The notes under the pieces are model-generated. The model was given only the letters and a program-made list of their open reading frames with translations. It had not been told where the DNA came from and did not search any database. This document shows, in pieces, positions 35,401 through 47,000 of a DNA stretch of 64,000 bases. Numbering within the stretch: position 1 is the stretch's first letter; every line of letters begins with the position of its first letter. Origin of the DNA: Pleodorina starrii (taxonomy: Eukaryota > Chlorophyta > Chlorophyceae > Chlamydomonadales > Volvocaceae); the NCBI GenBank assembly GCA_030267565.1, contig BRXU01000003.1, forward strand, positions 7,615,001 through 7,679,000, given 5' to 3'. The translations under genes were made by a program, and so were the position numbers.

Positions 35401-38400
35401 CAGCCGCCTCAGCCAGCCCGAGCCAAGACCCCGGTTGACTCGCCGCCGCCGCTGGGGCCCCCTGCCGCCGCCGCCGCCGCCGCCGCTGCTGACTGCCGCC
35501 GGAAAGCCGTCGCCGCCGCCGTCTGCACCATCGCTCTCGTAGCCCCCTTGCTGCTGTCGCCGTCGCCGCCGCCGCCCCCGCCGCGACGCCCCGCCGCCGG
35601 GCGGTTGGGACTGCTCCGGGTCCTGCGGCTGCGCCTGCTGCAGCTGCGGCTGTTGCTGAGTCGGGCGCTGCGGCTCCAGGGTTGGCGCCATGCGGTTGTG
35701 TGCGGGGCGGTACAGCACCAACACCTCCCGGAAGGTGGGCTCCTGAAGGGTGGGGTTGGGTTGAGTTGAGTCGCATCAGCAATTCAGCAATTCAGCACCA
35801 GCATCAGCAATGCAGCGCCAGCAGTTCAGTATCAGGTACCCTGTCATCATCTCACCAGCCAGGGAGGACGACGTCTCAACGTTTCCCCCCACCTGCCCCT
35901 CCGAGCCTTTTTCCTCACCTGCCCCCACCTGCCCCTCCGAGCCTCCTTCCTTACCTGCCCCCACTTCCCCCACCTGCCCCCACCTGCCCCTCCCTCCCTC
36001 CTCACCTGCAGCTGCACCTCACGCAGCAGCCCGTCCACCAGCCCCCTCAGTCCGCCCCGCAGCCAGCCCTCGCCGCCCAGCGCATCGCCCAGAGACACCT
36101 TGCAGATGAGCAGCGGCGGCCGGCCGGGTCGCTCGTGCACCGGGAAGTGCGAGTTGAAGGCGGGCAGTGGGATGACGTCGGTGCGGGGGACCAGGCCCCA
36201 GTCGGACAGAGCGGAGTACAGGCCTGCGCAGTGGGGACATGGGAAGGGCAAGCGAGCGCGTTGGGAGCGGGGAAGGCAGGTAGGTGAGGTAGGTAAGGTA
36301 GGGTGTCTAGCTCCAAACCCCAGCCTCCCTCAGCCCTTGTCCCTACTGTCCCGACGCTAAGGGCCTCCCTCAGCCCTTGTCCCTATGTCCCGATCGCCAG
36401 GCGGCGGGCCGCTGCCGCGCCCCCTGTTCCCCCCGTTCCCACGTACTCGACAGCGCCGTCGCCCAGGGGCCTGGCGGCGGCGGCGGCGGCGCTGGCTCCG
36501 CCTCCGCCTCGGATAGCGCCTCCGCCGCCTCCGGTTCCTCCCCGCCGCGGCCGCGGTGCTCCGCCGCCGCCGCAGAAGAGTCCCAGTACTCGGCAGCCGC
36601 CTGCACGCTCCGGTCCACCACCGCCGCCATCAGCGACGACGGCGGCGCCGATGACGATGGCGGCGGCGGAGGCGACGGCCGCAGCCGCGGCGGCGCAGGC
36701 GGTGAACCCGGAGAGTCGTGAGGGCCTGCGGCGGCGGCATCGCTGCTGCCGCCGACAGCTCGCGCGCCTGGCCCTCCTGCACTCGCCTTCAAGCCGCCTC
36801 CGCTGCCGCTGACGTCGCCGCCACCGACGACGTCATTGCTGCTGCTGCTGCTGCCATTCCCACTGGCCCAGCTGTTGCTCCTGTTGCCGCTGTTTTTGCT
36901 GCCGCCGGCAGAGCCGTTGCGATCGGGTCTCCCGAAGCCTCCCGAGGGCGTGGCGGCGGCGGCACCGCCGCCGCCAATGCTGCTGCCCGCTTCACCGCCG
37001 CCGCCGCCGCCGCCGCGCACCCAGCCGCTGAGCATCGCGTCGGCGGCGGCCGTACCGCCCCCCGCCGCCAAGAACGCAACCGCCGCCGCGTCGGCCGCTG
37101 CCGTTGCCGGCAGCGGCGCCGCCGCCACGGCGGAGGTGACGGCCACGGCTGCTTCCGCTGCGGCAGCAGCGGTTCCCGTAGGAGCCGCCACGACCGCCCC
37201 GCGCGAAGGACCGCGGGCGCGGGCAGCGGGGGCGGGGCGCGACCTCCCAGTGAGGCCCCTGTCCACGAGCGGCGCACCCTCCTCGCTCCCGCGCCAAGAA
37301 CCCGACGGCTGCGCTTGGCCCTGTCCTCCCCGCCGAGGCTGCCACCGCTGCTGCTGCTGTGTTGGCGCGAGGCTGCTTGATGACTCAGACCGTCGGCCCT
37401 GCTGCTCTTGCTGCTGCTGTGGCTGCTGCTGCTGCTCCTGTTGTTGATTTTGGTGCAAGTTGGTGCCGTCCGGCGGCAACCGGCCGCGCGGGCCTTCCGT
37501 GTCGACCCCGGCCACATTCGGCCATTGCGGTTGCCATCCCGTCCGCGCCGCAGCCGCCGCTGCAGCTGCTGCCGCCGCAGCAGTCGTCGCCGCTGCCGCC
37601 GCCTCCCACGACCAGCTGCCGCTACTGCTGCCGCTATTGCTGCTGCTGCTACTGCTGCTACTGCTGCTACTGCCGCTACTGCTGCTGCTGCCGGCGCTTT
37701 GCCCGTGGCTCTCCTCCTCGCCATACCGCGCTTCCGCCTCCTCCAATTCGCCCTCCATCTCCGCGCTCGCGCCCGCCCCTTCCGCCGCCTCCGCCACCCC
37801 TTCCTCCCCCTCGCCTCCGTCACCGCCGCTACTGCCTCCGCCGCTCTCCCCTGACCCCTGTCCCGCCGCCGCCGCCCCGTCCGAAGCCTCCGCCGCCTCC
37901 CCGGCCGTCACCGCCGCCGTCACCGCCGCCGCAGCCGTCGCAGCTGCCCGCGCCTCCACCCGCGCCGCCGCCGCCGCCGCCGCCGCCTCATCGGGCGGCG
38001 GATCCACGAAGAACGCCCCGCCGCCGCCGCCGGGGCCGCCGCCGGGGCCGTCCTCGAATGTGCCGAACAGCACCGCCGCCAGCACCGCCGCCGCGCCGGC
38101 CGCCCAGCTGCCCGCCTGGCCCACCGCCAGAGTCTGCAGGTAGTCGAGCTTCTGCAGCAGCAGTCGGCCCGCCTGCAGCTCCCGGCCGTAGCCGCGCTGC
38201 AGCAGCAGCACGGGGCGGGCCTCCGCGGGAAGAGAGGGGTCCACGTAGTCCTGAGGGGGCCGGGGGAAGGGAAAGAAGGGAAAAGATCCGGCAGCGAAGG
38301 GACGGAGACCCGGGGGGGGAAGGGAAAGGGCGAAGAATGCGGGTGTCACAAGAGAGTGACAAATGCGTTCAAGCCGGGGGTGGGGGGACCATCCAGAGTA

Positions 38401-40601
38401 GGTTGACTATGCCCTCTGCCAGGCGTCCATCCCCCTGCCCTCCTTCCGCCCGCTTCCGCCTCCATCCGCCTCCGCCTCCTCCCCAGCCCCCACCTCCCGC
38501 ACCTGCACCAGCGCCTCCGTCCGCCTCCGCCCGGCCCCCCGCCCCCCACCTCCCGCCCCTACCTGCACCAGCGCCCCATCCAGGCGGCGAGTGGATCCCT
38601 TTATGAAGAGCTGGCTCAGGTAGTCGGCGTTGAGAGAGTCGGCCAGCCGAACATCGCGAACCTGCAGGCAGGCGGGCAGGTGTCGCGGTGGTGGTGGAGG
38701 AGTGTGTGCAATAGCCCCGGGTGCGAGTGGCCCGGCAGCACCGCAACACTCGAGCAGGGCAACACCACAGCACTCGAGCGGCGGTGCTATCACGCGGTGG
38801 AATTCCGTAATGCGGGGGGCTTTGCTGAGAACCGTTCCCCCATATCCCCCTTGTACCCCATGTCCTCCATGCCTCACCGTCAGCGGCTGGTACCCCGCCC
38901 GCTGCGCCAGCCGCAGCAGCCGCCTCATCGCCTCCGCATCCAGATCCGCAGCGATCGCCGGGCCACCGTCGTCGCCGTCTCCTCCCCCCGCCTCGCCCTC
39001 GTCCAACGAGCCCGCCTCGGATGCCGCCGCCGCCGCGGCGGCGCCGTCGCGCATGCTGCCGTACGATCTCGCCAGGGCAGCCGCCGCCGCCGCCGCCACC
39101 GCCGAAAACCCCGACTCCCCGCCGGACTCTGAGCCGTTGCCTTGCAAACCCCACGGCCCTGGCTCCCCCGCGAGCGCCTCCCCATTGTGCCGCTGCCGCT
39201 GCCGCTGCGGCCGGGCCTGCGGCTGGGGCTGCTCCGTGTCCCATTGATCGGCAATCGGACCAAGGGCGGGGTCGGGGCTGGGATCGCGTGGGGCTTCCCA
39301 TTGCCCGGCGGTCGGGCCAAGTTCGGGGCTGGGGTTAAGGCTGGGGTTAAGGCTGGGGTTGGGGCTGGGGTTGGGTGTGAGGTCGGGTTCCTCAACGGAT
39401 CCGTCGGGTCTCACGTGCGCGTTGTTGGCGGCGGCAATGGCGGTGATGGCCTCACCGGCCAGCTGCTGGTACTCGGCCCTGAGGTGTGGAGAGGGGGATC
39501 GGAGGGGGGTGGAGAGAGGGGTTTGGAGGCGGCAGGTCCGAGTATATAACGATGAGGGGGGCCAAGGCACCCTGGCTCCGCGAAGTGTACGAACTGAAGG
39601 CTCCACGACCCAGATCTCACTTAAGACGCCCAGCAGCGGCTTGATCCGTCCTGACCCACTTCGCAACCGACTAATTCCGCACGCGAGGGCACCACCGACC
39701 AGCCCTCGCGCCCTGCCCGGCCCCGCCTACCTCCGAGAATGGGTTCTGGATCGCCCACGTCCCCCCGCTGCGGTATCTTACTGTTGGTAACCACCACCGC
39801 TCAGATAGCTCCCCACCCACCCACCCACCTGTACACACTCTCCAGACAGGCCAGCAGTATGGCCATGTCCCGGCGGTTTGGCGGCGGCACCAGCGTGTGG
39901 GTGACCAGGTTCCAGAAGCGGTCCGAGGTGGGGCCCATATCCAGGAAGGAATGGTGGGGCACCTGCGCAGGCATGGAAGGGGGAGTGGGAAAGGGCAAGG
40001 GAGGGGGCTTCTGGTGGAAAGAGGAGGCGGCAGTGGCCACAGCCGCATGAGTGTGCTCAGAGTGCTAGTGATCTGAGTGCTGGTGATCCACGCTCTCGAC
40101 AAGGGCAATCGGTTGGCCGGTTCATTGGTGAAGGGGACAACGGGGGCCGGGGACCTGAGCCATGGGCCAGGCGCTGGAACTGCGAATTTGGGTCGGGGGG
40201 TTTTGGGCGTGGGATACGGCTGCGGCCCGTGTGTGAGGCGTATCCACCACCAGGATGCAGCGTGGTGCGTAAACAGCAGGAAAACTGTGGTAGACTGTGG
40301 GGAGAGCCCTTGTTCCGTAAGATGCGCGCATGGTGGCGGCATAGCTGACCTGGACGCACGTGCCCACGCGCGGGACTGGCGGGATGGGTGGTAGCCCCGA
40401 CAAGGGTGTTGCCAGCGCGGGGAACGTGGGGTCGCCAGAACCTGGGCGCTCTGCACCATTCCCTTGATGCGATTTGGCTATGATGGCTGGTCTGGACATG
40501 GAATTGAGCATCCAAGGCTGTCGAGAGTCTGTGGCTAGCCACCATCGTCGAGGGTCGTGGCCGAGCCCGAAGGGGCCAGCTCGACAACGGGCAGACTCCA
40601 T
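32408..40601 (-). CDS. DUF3754 / TMEM143-type membrane protein, 1650 aa
   Basis: Exons on the minus strand: 40601-40350, 39962-39829, 39478-38878, 38661-38563, 38250-36447, 36223-36006, 35742-35320, 35149-35039, 34645-34548, 34323-34038, 33334-32408; all phases agree. DUF3754 signatures appear in order: SFLDMGPTSDRFWNLVTH near the N-terminus; FREVLVLYRPAHNR; IQIRIYRDIP joined to LPTWKVVLPEKLLQFRPLDL; then a hydrophobic pair (LLRVDLFALAGLAGLAA and LLDVITFGSAAVLLVRIVLG), probable membrane segments; then RFRSVVNELLAEKAL and QLRQAALAYVLLL. Human TMEM143 and plant DUF3754 proteins are mitochondrial or plastid membrane proteins of unknown function. This one is several times larger than usual because of Gly, Ala, Ser and Gln-rich insertions, chiefly in the 601-codon exon 36447-38250. 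The first exon is the least certain. Divergent from PWD1. Confidence 0.8.
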
Positions 40602-41087
40602 CACAGTAACCTAATTGTATTCAAAGTATAACCCCAGACCTGATTCCACCATCAGGCTTTGGATTGGTGAGTTGACCTGGAAGGGTGTGAGAGAGTTTCC
40701 TTTCTAACCTGCGGGAAACACTCGCGATTATTTTCTGCAGTTGAAAACGTAAGGTCAGCTCAAAACATCAGAATTGTAAGGTACTCGTCCGGCTACCGTG
40801 AAAATTTTGCATGGGCGCATACCATGTCGTGCAGTGCAACACCGTCAAGACCGCCCAAGGCCGCAGTCCGCACAAGCCGCTCCTTTGCAAGCGATTGGCT
40901 TACATTATATCTATGGTTCATTACTAGTGCTCAGAGCCAGGTTAATTGTCGTGGATTTGCGTTCCGGACTTTCTGCACCGTATCGACGATACTCAACAAA
41001 GCTGTTTTCAGCTGATCAACGTTTGCAATTGGCTGTGTTCAGATATTCATTGCATTAAACGTAAACACTGTCCAAGTACAGCTCAGA
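40602..41087. promoter_or_regulatory. Divergent promoter between DUF3754 and PWD1
   Basis: A 486-base, relatively AT-rich interval between two genes transcribed away from each other. Small ORFs such as the one at 40824-41015 lie here and are probably not coding. TTATATCTATG near 40904-40914 is TATA-like but unproven. Confidence 0.5.
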
Positions 41088-44000
41088 ATGCGGACGTTCA
41101 GGGCCCGCGGGCCGCAATGCGCTGTTTCGGGACGCCGTTGTGAGGCGCTGAGGCGTATCTCAGGAGTCTCTAGGCCGTCATATTCCCGTTCGGAGTCTGC
41201 AGCTGTATGGGTAAGCATCGCCTTGCGTTTGGCGCGGCGTGCCCGCTATTGACTCCGTTTGTGCTCGCTGGCAGGCATCAAGCAATTCGGTGCCCGTGAC
41301 GATATCGATGAAGTGCAAGGTAATGAATTTGCTTGGGAGAGGAAAGGGGACTGCACGTCATCTGTCGAACATACCGCCGCCGAAAAGCCCTTGAGTGGCA
41401 TAGGCGTTAATCCTTGGCAGCACGAGAATTTGAATTGGCGCTTTCCCATTCAGGTGGAGTATGGAGAGTCGCTGCGCTTGGTTGGCAACCTACCCTTTCT
41501 GGGCGCTTGGGACCCTAGCAAAGGAGCGCAGATGGCTTGGAGCGACGGCAATGTCTGGAAGGCGGACGCAGTCGTCCCCGTCGGTGCAGAAGTGGACTTC
41601 AAGGTGTGTGTTGCACACCTCCGACGCGCAACTAGTCTGTCGATAGCCGATCTTCCGCTATCGGCAGTTGAAAGTTCAGCCCAACCTTGACAGGGTAACC
41701 GTTCCGCTCACTCACAGGTCGTCAGAGCCAAAAAGGATGGTGGCGAGGTTGTGTGGGAGGATGGCGATAACCGGTCCTTCAAGGTAGGTGCAGTCACGTG
41801 ACCATGCGTAACTACCGGCAATTGACCGGCTGCAGAAACAGTATCTCCCGGCTGCAGAAGCAGTCGTATACACTGGATGCTTGGGACACAACGTGCGGAG
41901 CCTAGCCGTATTTAATGCAAAGGGGAAGGGCTCATGCGTCTGCTTGTGAGCACGAACGGGCGGGTGGTATAACGCCAGGGAGAGCCGAGAGTCCCCTGGG
42001 GCAACGAAGCCGCGTCCGGTGTGCCCGCGTCGCTGAGGCACATCCATCACCCACTCGGGCCTCTTCTCCGTTCCCGGACCTCCCCATCTGTCGGCTCGTG
42101 GGTGACTCCCCACCCTGCACCGCGCCACCACTCCGGCCCGGCCTGAGGCCCCCCGTCCTCGCCCTCAGGCATGCAACGTGCTTGCCTCACCTGCCCTGCC
42201 ACTGGGCTCCTCCCCCCTGGGGTTTTTTCCCTGCTCCCTCTCTCCTCTCAGATCCTCGGCCCGGATTTCGGGTTGCGCGTGACGTGCCACTGGGGCCGCC
42301 CCGGGGAGATGAAGGTCGACGCGTACCCCGTTCAGCAGCAGCAGGGTGGGGCCGAGGCGGGCAGCAGCAATGGGGCCATCGGCGCCAGCAGCCACAACGG
42401 CACGGGCGCACCCAGAGAGCGGCTGCAGGTGCGGGGCAAGCTGGGGGGGGGCGGGGCGGCTGAGGGGCAAGAGAGCGAATAGGGGCAAAGGGCCAAAGCT
42501 GCAGGGAAGCGGCGAGGCAAGCAGACCCACACGTCTGCTGTTGACAGAGGCGCTATAGGAGACGGCGGTCCATCATTGGAACGTCTGCCGATAGGGCGGT
42601 GTTGCGGTGAGGGTTGAGGCGCGGGAGAGGAGAAGGGAAGGCCGATGTGGGTCGGCCTCGGATGGAGGCGAGAGTGGACGTGTGGGTCGGTCATGTGGGT
42701 CGGTCATGTGGGTCGGTCATGTGGGTCCGGCGACGGCTCGCGTAGCGCGGCCATACCCTGGACACCCCCTCCTCCTCTCCTCCTCTCCGCCTCCACCCCC
42801 CTCCTCCGCCATACCCCATCGGATTCGCATTACCCGTCCTTCCTCCGGCCCAAACCGTCACTTTTCGCCCCTTCCGCCCACCACCACCACCACCACCACA
42901 TCCGCCTCCAGGTCAGCGGCCAGTCCTCCCGCAGCGGCTCCTCCCTGGCCTCCGTCTCGATGGACAGCGGGGACGGCAGCAGCAACAACGGCAACGGCAG
43001 GTGAGGTGCGGGACCCGGGCCGCAGGGGGGTGGGCACCGGCAATAGAGATGAGATGAGGCCGCAGCGCCTGCGGGTGCGCCTGCGGCGGCGGCGTTGGCG
43101 GCTGCAGGACGTTTCTTCGCTGCTCCCACCTGCCATTCGCCCACACTCACCACAGCACCCCACGGCAGTCACGCTCACCCGCACGGGGCCACCCCCACCA
43201 CAATTCGCTCTCCACCACCGCCGCAACTACAACCTGTTGCCACCTCAACCACCACCCCGCCCCTCCGCTGCGGTACCGTTTTTCTTACCACCACCGCTTC
43301 CTCCGCCGCCGCCGCCCTCCGCTTCTATATCCCCTTCGCAGGTCCGGCACTTCGACTCTGGCCCGCTCCTCCCTGGAGGATGAGTCCTCCTCGCGCACCG
43401 CCTGGGTGGGCGCCGAGCCCGAGTTCGTGCGCAGCCGGCGCAAGGACGAGCAGTCGCGGGGCGGCGTGTGGCGCACGGAGGGGCTGAGCGGGGTGGCTCT
43501 GGAGCTGGTGGGGGGGGACGAGCAGGCGTCAAGGTGGGGTGGGGGCGTGGGGATGGGGCGTGGGGATGTAAGGGGGCGGAGTGGGAGGGAGGGAGGAAGG
43601 GAGGGTAGTTAGGGAAATGCCGCAGCGGAGGGACGTAGAGAGGGAGGAGGGAGGGAGGGAGAGCTGGGGTAAGGGCATGAGTGGTAAGGGCATGAGGGGA
43701 GTACCGTTTTCTTACCCCCAGCTGTTCGCTGCCGTCCCCTGCTCCGTCGCCCATCAATGCCCCCCTCCCGCCGGCACTCCAAACACCGTCCCATCCTCCC
43801 TCTCCCCCCTCCCGCTCGCAGCTGGCTCAAGAAGCTGGGACTGCAGAAGCGGCTGTTGGTGGACGAGTCGCCCGCGTGCCGGCCCGGACTGGACGCGATG
43901 TCGTACTTGTACGTCTACGCCACGTGGGTCAACACGGGCGCTCTGCCCTGCGCGGAGAGCGGCTCCCACTACCGACCCAACCACCATGCAAACCTGGCGC

Positions 44001-47000
44001 TGGCGATGTTCAGGTGCGAGCAAATTGCGGGGCTGGCTGGGTGGGCGGGGCGGGAGGGGCGGGGCGGCTGTGTGGCTGGGTATGCGGGTGGGCGGCGGCT
44101 CCCGGAACGCGCACGCTTCGTCCGTGTTCCCGCCCACATCCACGCCCTCACACGCTCTGATCTAACGTGCATCGCGACTTCGCGCCAGGGGTATCAGACC
44201 CAGGGTCGTACCAAGATGCTAATGGCCAAACCTGCCGCAATGAGCTTAGCCGGAGGCGCGGGCCCAAGCAATTGCAAGTAGGGGCTGCGGGGGTGGGGGT
44301 GGGGGTACCGTATTATTAGGTGGGAGGGAGTGCTTAGGCTTAGGCCGAGTGTCGCTGCGTCGCCCCCCCTACGGCCCCTTCCTCCGCCCCCCCCCTACGG
44401 AGCATACCACTCCCTAAACCCCTTCGGTCCCTTCCTCTCCGCCGCCAGGTCTCTGGAGTGGGTCATCGGTGACGTCACCCGCGGCGGCGGCGCGCGCAGC
44501 CCCTCCTCCGAGCGGCTCATCCTGGCCGCCCGCCGCATGCACTCGCGGCTTCCCTCCTTCAGCGGCCAGTTCCGGGCCAGTACCCCCCTCACCCGCATCC
44601 GCGACATCGCCCACCGCAACGACATACCCAAGGACCTCAAGGTGGGTGTCCGGTACCGGTATCCATGCCCGTCGTTGCCTCCCCCTTCCATTTGCCAGCG
44701 CCATCTCCGTCCCTCCACCGCGATGTTACCACCGCGATGTCCCCCGGCCCCCTCCCTCCTTTCTCCCGGCCTGACTCCCTTCGTGCCCATGTCCCCGCGC
44801 AGGACGAGATCAAGCACACGCTCCAAAACAAGCTGCATCGCTGCGCAGGTGGGGCGAAGGAGGGAGGAGGGTACCGTAATTAGGTGTGACTGTGCAAGGA
44901 GGGGAGGGGAGGACATCAAGATGAAGCCCGCAGCGATGGGACGGAATGGGGAAGGGTAAAGATGGGACGGAAACGGTGAAGGCAAATTAAAGCAGTCTGG
45001 GAAAGCACGCTGGCAGGCTGACAAACGAAAGCGAAAGGAAGCAATCGGAAAAAAGAAGCACCGGGATGGCGGTGGTGGCGATGAGGGGGAAGGGGGCGGG
45101 CAGCACTCCCACCACCACCACCACAACTCCCACCACCACCAGCACCCCCACCACTCCCACCACCACCACCACCACCACCACTCCCACCACCACCACCAGC
45201 CCTCCCACCCCCACTGCCCCCCCCCCTCAGGCCCCGAGGACCTGGTGGCCACCGAGGCGATGCTCCAGCGGGTGACCGCAGTTCCCGGGCAGTACTCGGA
45301 GGCCTTTGTGGAGCAGTTCCGCATTTTCACGGAGGAGCTGAGGGAGTTCTTCAATGCATCGGGTGGGTGGGTGGGTGGGTGGGTGGGTGGGTTGGCCCAT
45401 ATCAAAACACACGCACACACAAAACACATACCCACACCCGCACCCCCAACCCAGGCCTGGTTGAGCTGCTGACGGGTGCCGGGGCGGTGGATGCGCTGGA
45501 CGACGGTCACGCCAGTGCCGTACGTCAGCTGATCAGCACCAAGCAGCGGGTGGAGGAGATGGGGCAGGGGGCCCGACTGGATGACCTCATGGCGCTGCTC
45601 ACAGCAGCCACGCAGGTGGGACATTGAGGGAAGGAGGGAGAGGAGGGAGGAGAGGAGGGAAGAGAGATGGAGCCATATACCGGTACCATGCATCCATGGG
45701 GAGGACCTGGCCTGGCGGGAACGGGGGGGGGGTGGAGGGAGGGAGGGAGGGAGGGGTGATGCTGGATGGACTTGGCTGACAGGTTTTGGGGGAAGGGGGG
45801 TGGGAGTGCGGTCAGGGGCCCGGCTGCGGGGAGGCGGTGCGGAGCGCGCGGGGATTGCTTACGGGGAGGACAACACGATTGCTTATCCCACTCGCCCTCT
45901 CCCCCCTCTCCCCCTCCCCAGGCACGCTCCTTCTACGCGGCCGGTCTGGTGGCGGGTCTGCGCAACGACGTCACGGACGAGATCCTGTCCATGCGTCAGC
46001 GCTGGCGGCTGGCGGACATCCGTCTGGAGGAGTACAGCTTCGTGGTGCTGTCCCGCATCATAGGACTGCTGGAGGAAATGGTGGGCGCTGGGCAGGGCTG
46101 AAGAGGCTGAAGAGCGACAGGGCTGACACACCCACCCGCCGTGCTCCCCACCGTGCTTCTTCGCCGTTCTTCGCTCGTGCTCCATGCATTTGCCGTGCTT
46201 CAGCCTACCTACCCATTCGGACCGTCAAGTCCCACGTTTGCCCCGCCTACCCCAAACCCTTGCTCTCCTTGCCCTCTCCTTGCCCTTGCCCTTGGCCCTC
46301 CCCCTTTCCTGCGCTTGCCCCGCCACTTCAACCCCTCGCCCAACCCCTCTCCTGCCTGTGCCCCGCCGCCGCCGCCCTCAGGGCGCCCCCTCCAAGCTCC
46401 CCCGCGCCAGCAACCTGCAGTGGGCCCTCCCTCTGGCCGCCCTCACCTCGGGCCTGCGCCACATGGGGCTGTCGCTGTTCGACACGCGGGAGCTGCTGGT
46501 GCTGGAGAACGAGCTGCAGAGGTGGCACGCGACCTGCCCGCTGGTGGGTGAAAAGAAAATACCGTGGGGCGCGTGGTGGTCGGGGGGCGCGGAGCGCGGG
46601 GGGCGCGGGGGGCCGGGGGTTGGAACTGGTTGGGGGGGGGCTGGGAAGTGGTTGGAAGGGGCTGAGAAGTCCCGGGGGGCTGGACCGGATGAGGAATGCG
46701 GTGATGTCGGATAGCGGATAGGAGTTTTGGATTGGACTGGAGCACTGGACTGGACAAGGGTGGTGGGTGTGTGACCTCCAAGTGGAGACGGAGACTGTTG
46801 ACGGGAGGGAGGCGGGGGCATGGCTTCGACCGCCAGACGCTCGAGCGCCGCGGCGGTCGTTTGGGTCGTTTGGGTGGGGTGGAGTGGGGGTGGTTGAGGA
46901 AGTGGGGGGGCGGAGTAGGGTGGGGGATTGAGGAACGAGCCCCGCGAAGCTCCTCCACCTCCTCCCTTTTGTGTTCTTTGTGCCCCCAAACCCGTTTTCG

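Noticed and set aside
36789..37823. Long alternative frames on both strands across the DUF3754 low-complexity exon and other GC-rich exons
   Set aside because: They are shadows caused by GC-rich third positions and trinucleotide repeats. Only the frame carrying conserved blocks and consistent splice phases was kept.
40824..41015. ORF beginning MSCSATPSRPPKAA as the PWD1 transit peptide
   Set aside because: It ends in a stop with no suitable donor. The ATG at 41088 joins in phase through a GTAAGC donor to the CBM20 exons.
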